Of a DNA stretch of 5,812 bases, positions 5,358-5,812 are shown piece by piece. The stretch comes from Syntrophales bacterium (GTDB taxonomy: Bacteria; Desulfobacterota; Syntrophia; Syntrophales; UBA8958). The notes below the pieces were generated by a model. That model worked only from the letters and a program-made list of their open reading frames with translations. It did no database searches and was not told the origin of the DNA. The stretch covers positions 1 through 5,812 of the forward strand of contig JALNVY010000158.1 in NCBI GenBank assembly GCA_023231165.1. Reading direction: 5' to 3'. Each line of letters begins with the position of its first letter. The stretch's first letter is position 1. Position numbers and translations under genes: made by a program.

Positions 5358-5812
5358 ATGAGTTACTGTGAATTTACGATTTACGATATGATTGCCCGCA
5401 ACGCCGGTTTATATCCCGATAAAGATGCAATTGTTTATGACGGCAGACGGACTGACTTTAGAACCTATAAAAAACTCTGTGACCAATACGCCGCCGGGCT
5501 CAGCGAAGAAGGGTTGAAAGCGGGTGACCGGATCGCCGTCCTGGCGGGGAACTACGACGATTTCCTGATCCTCTGCGGGGCCGCAGCGAAAATCGGCGCC
5601 ATCATAGTGCCGGTGAACTGGCGGCTCGGTGAGGAAGAAATTATATACATCCTTGGGGACAGCACCCCGAAGTTTCTCGTAAGCGGCAGCGAATATGGCA
5701 AGCTGGCCTGCAGGGCCGCCGCGAAGGTGGATTCGATTCAGAAGCACTATTCCTTCAAAGCCGGTGCAGAGGAGGACGATGGCATCCCATTCCGGACCCT
5801 CTGCCGGGAAGA
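5358..5812 (+). CDS. AMP-binding acyl-CoA synthetase/ligase (partial, N-terminus)
   Basis: The frame is open from three consecutive ATG codons (5352, 5355, 5358) to the right edge. I choose 5358 because GAGG at 5347-5350 then has a 7 nt spacer; the earlier two would have 1 and 4 nt. The 151 visible residues match the N-terminal part of the ANL adenylate-forming superfamily: TIYDMIARNAGLYPDKDAIV, a YKKLCDQYAAGL helix, GLKAGDRIAVLAGN (52-65), then FLILCGAAAKIGAIIVPVNWRL (69-90), and IIYILGDSTPKFLV. The ATP-binding P-loop, the A8 hinge and the catalytic Lys lie beyond the window, so activity and chain-length preference cannot be judged. By family, the enzyme activates a carboxylic acid with ATP to an acyl-adenylate and then usually an acyl-CoA. 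It lies 48 bp after the metallophosphoesterase with no clear terminator between, so co-transcription is likely. In a syntrophic or fatty-acid-degrading organism such genes are abundant. Confidence 0.9.
   Translation, partial: MSYCEFTIYDMIARNAGLYPDKDAIVYDGRRTDFRTYKKLCDQYAAGLSEEGLKAGDRIAVLAGNYDDFLILCGAAAKIGAIIVPVNWRLGEEEIIYILGDSTPKFLVSGSEYGKLACRAAAKVDSIQKHYSFKAGAEEDDGIPFRTLCRE

Noticed and set aside
5373..5386. Tandem TTTACGA TTTACGA
   Set aside because: It lies within codons of the acyl-CoA synthetase N-terminus and only two short units are present, so coincidence is enough.
5409..5747. Minus-strand ORF of 112 codons at the right end
   Set aside because: It is antisense to the acyl-CoA synthetase frame, which has clear family motifs and is open to the window edge.

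Overview
This window looks like ordinary chromosomal sequence from a Gram-negative bacterium. A secreted SH3b protein is coupled to a lipoprotein metalloprotease, which implies an outer membrane. Gene content and protein style suggest a delta-proteobacterial (Desulfobacterota, perhaps Syntrophales-like) genome. That placement is inferred from general family knowledge, not from a marker gene. I see no tRNA or rRNA, insertion sequence, CRISPR array, integrase or toxin-antitoxin pair.

Left part, minus strand (positions 1-2500). Two transcription units read leftwards. The first (2500 to 1326) holds a small conserved protein of unknown function and an alpha/beta hydrolase 35 bp behind it. The second (1163 to 1) holds a signal-peptide SH3b protein and an M48 zinc metalloprotease lipoprotein that share an ATGA stop/start overlap. 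The protease continues past the left edge and is invisible to ORF calling that needs a stop codon; I read it directly from position 663 to position 1. Between the two units lies a 162 bp gap with a good sigma70-type promoter. A 15 bp palindrome sits exactly in its -35/-10 spacer.

Right part, plus strand (positions 2643-5812). A likely operon starts at a divergent 142 bp intergenic region. It holds a HI0933/YhiN (BaiN-like) flavoprotein, a large calcineurin-type metallophosphoesterase 39 bp later, and after 48 bp the 5' end of an AMP-binding acyl-CoA synthetase that runs off the right edge. The flavoprotein gene starts in very GC-rich sequence, whereas the metallophosphoesterase has more balanced composition.

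The cell-envelope pair (SH3b plus M48) is the clearest functional unit and probably acts in periplasmic or outer-membrane protein quality control. The plus-strand genes share an orientation, but I see no obvious common pathway. I find no strong evidence of a new multi-gene system. The best leads are the operator-like palindrome, the C-terminal region of the SH3b protein, the helical insertion in the metallophosphoesterase, the uncharacterised 94-residue protein, and a short GGGATAAT element repeated in the intergenic regions.
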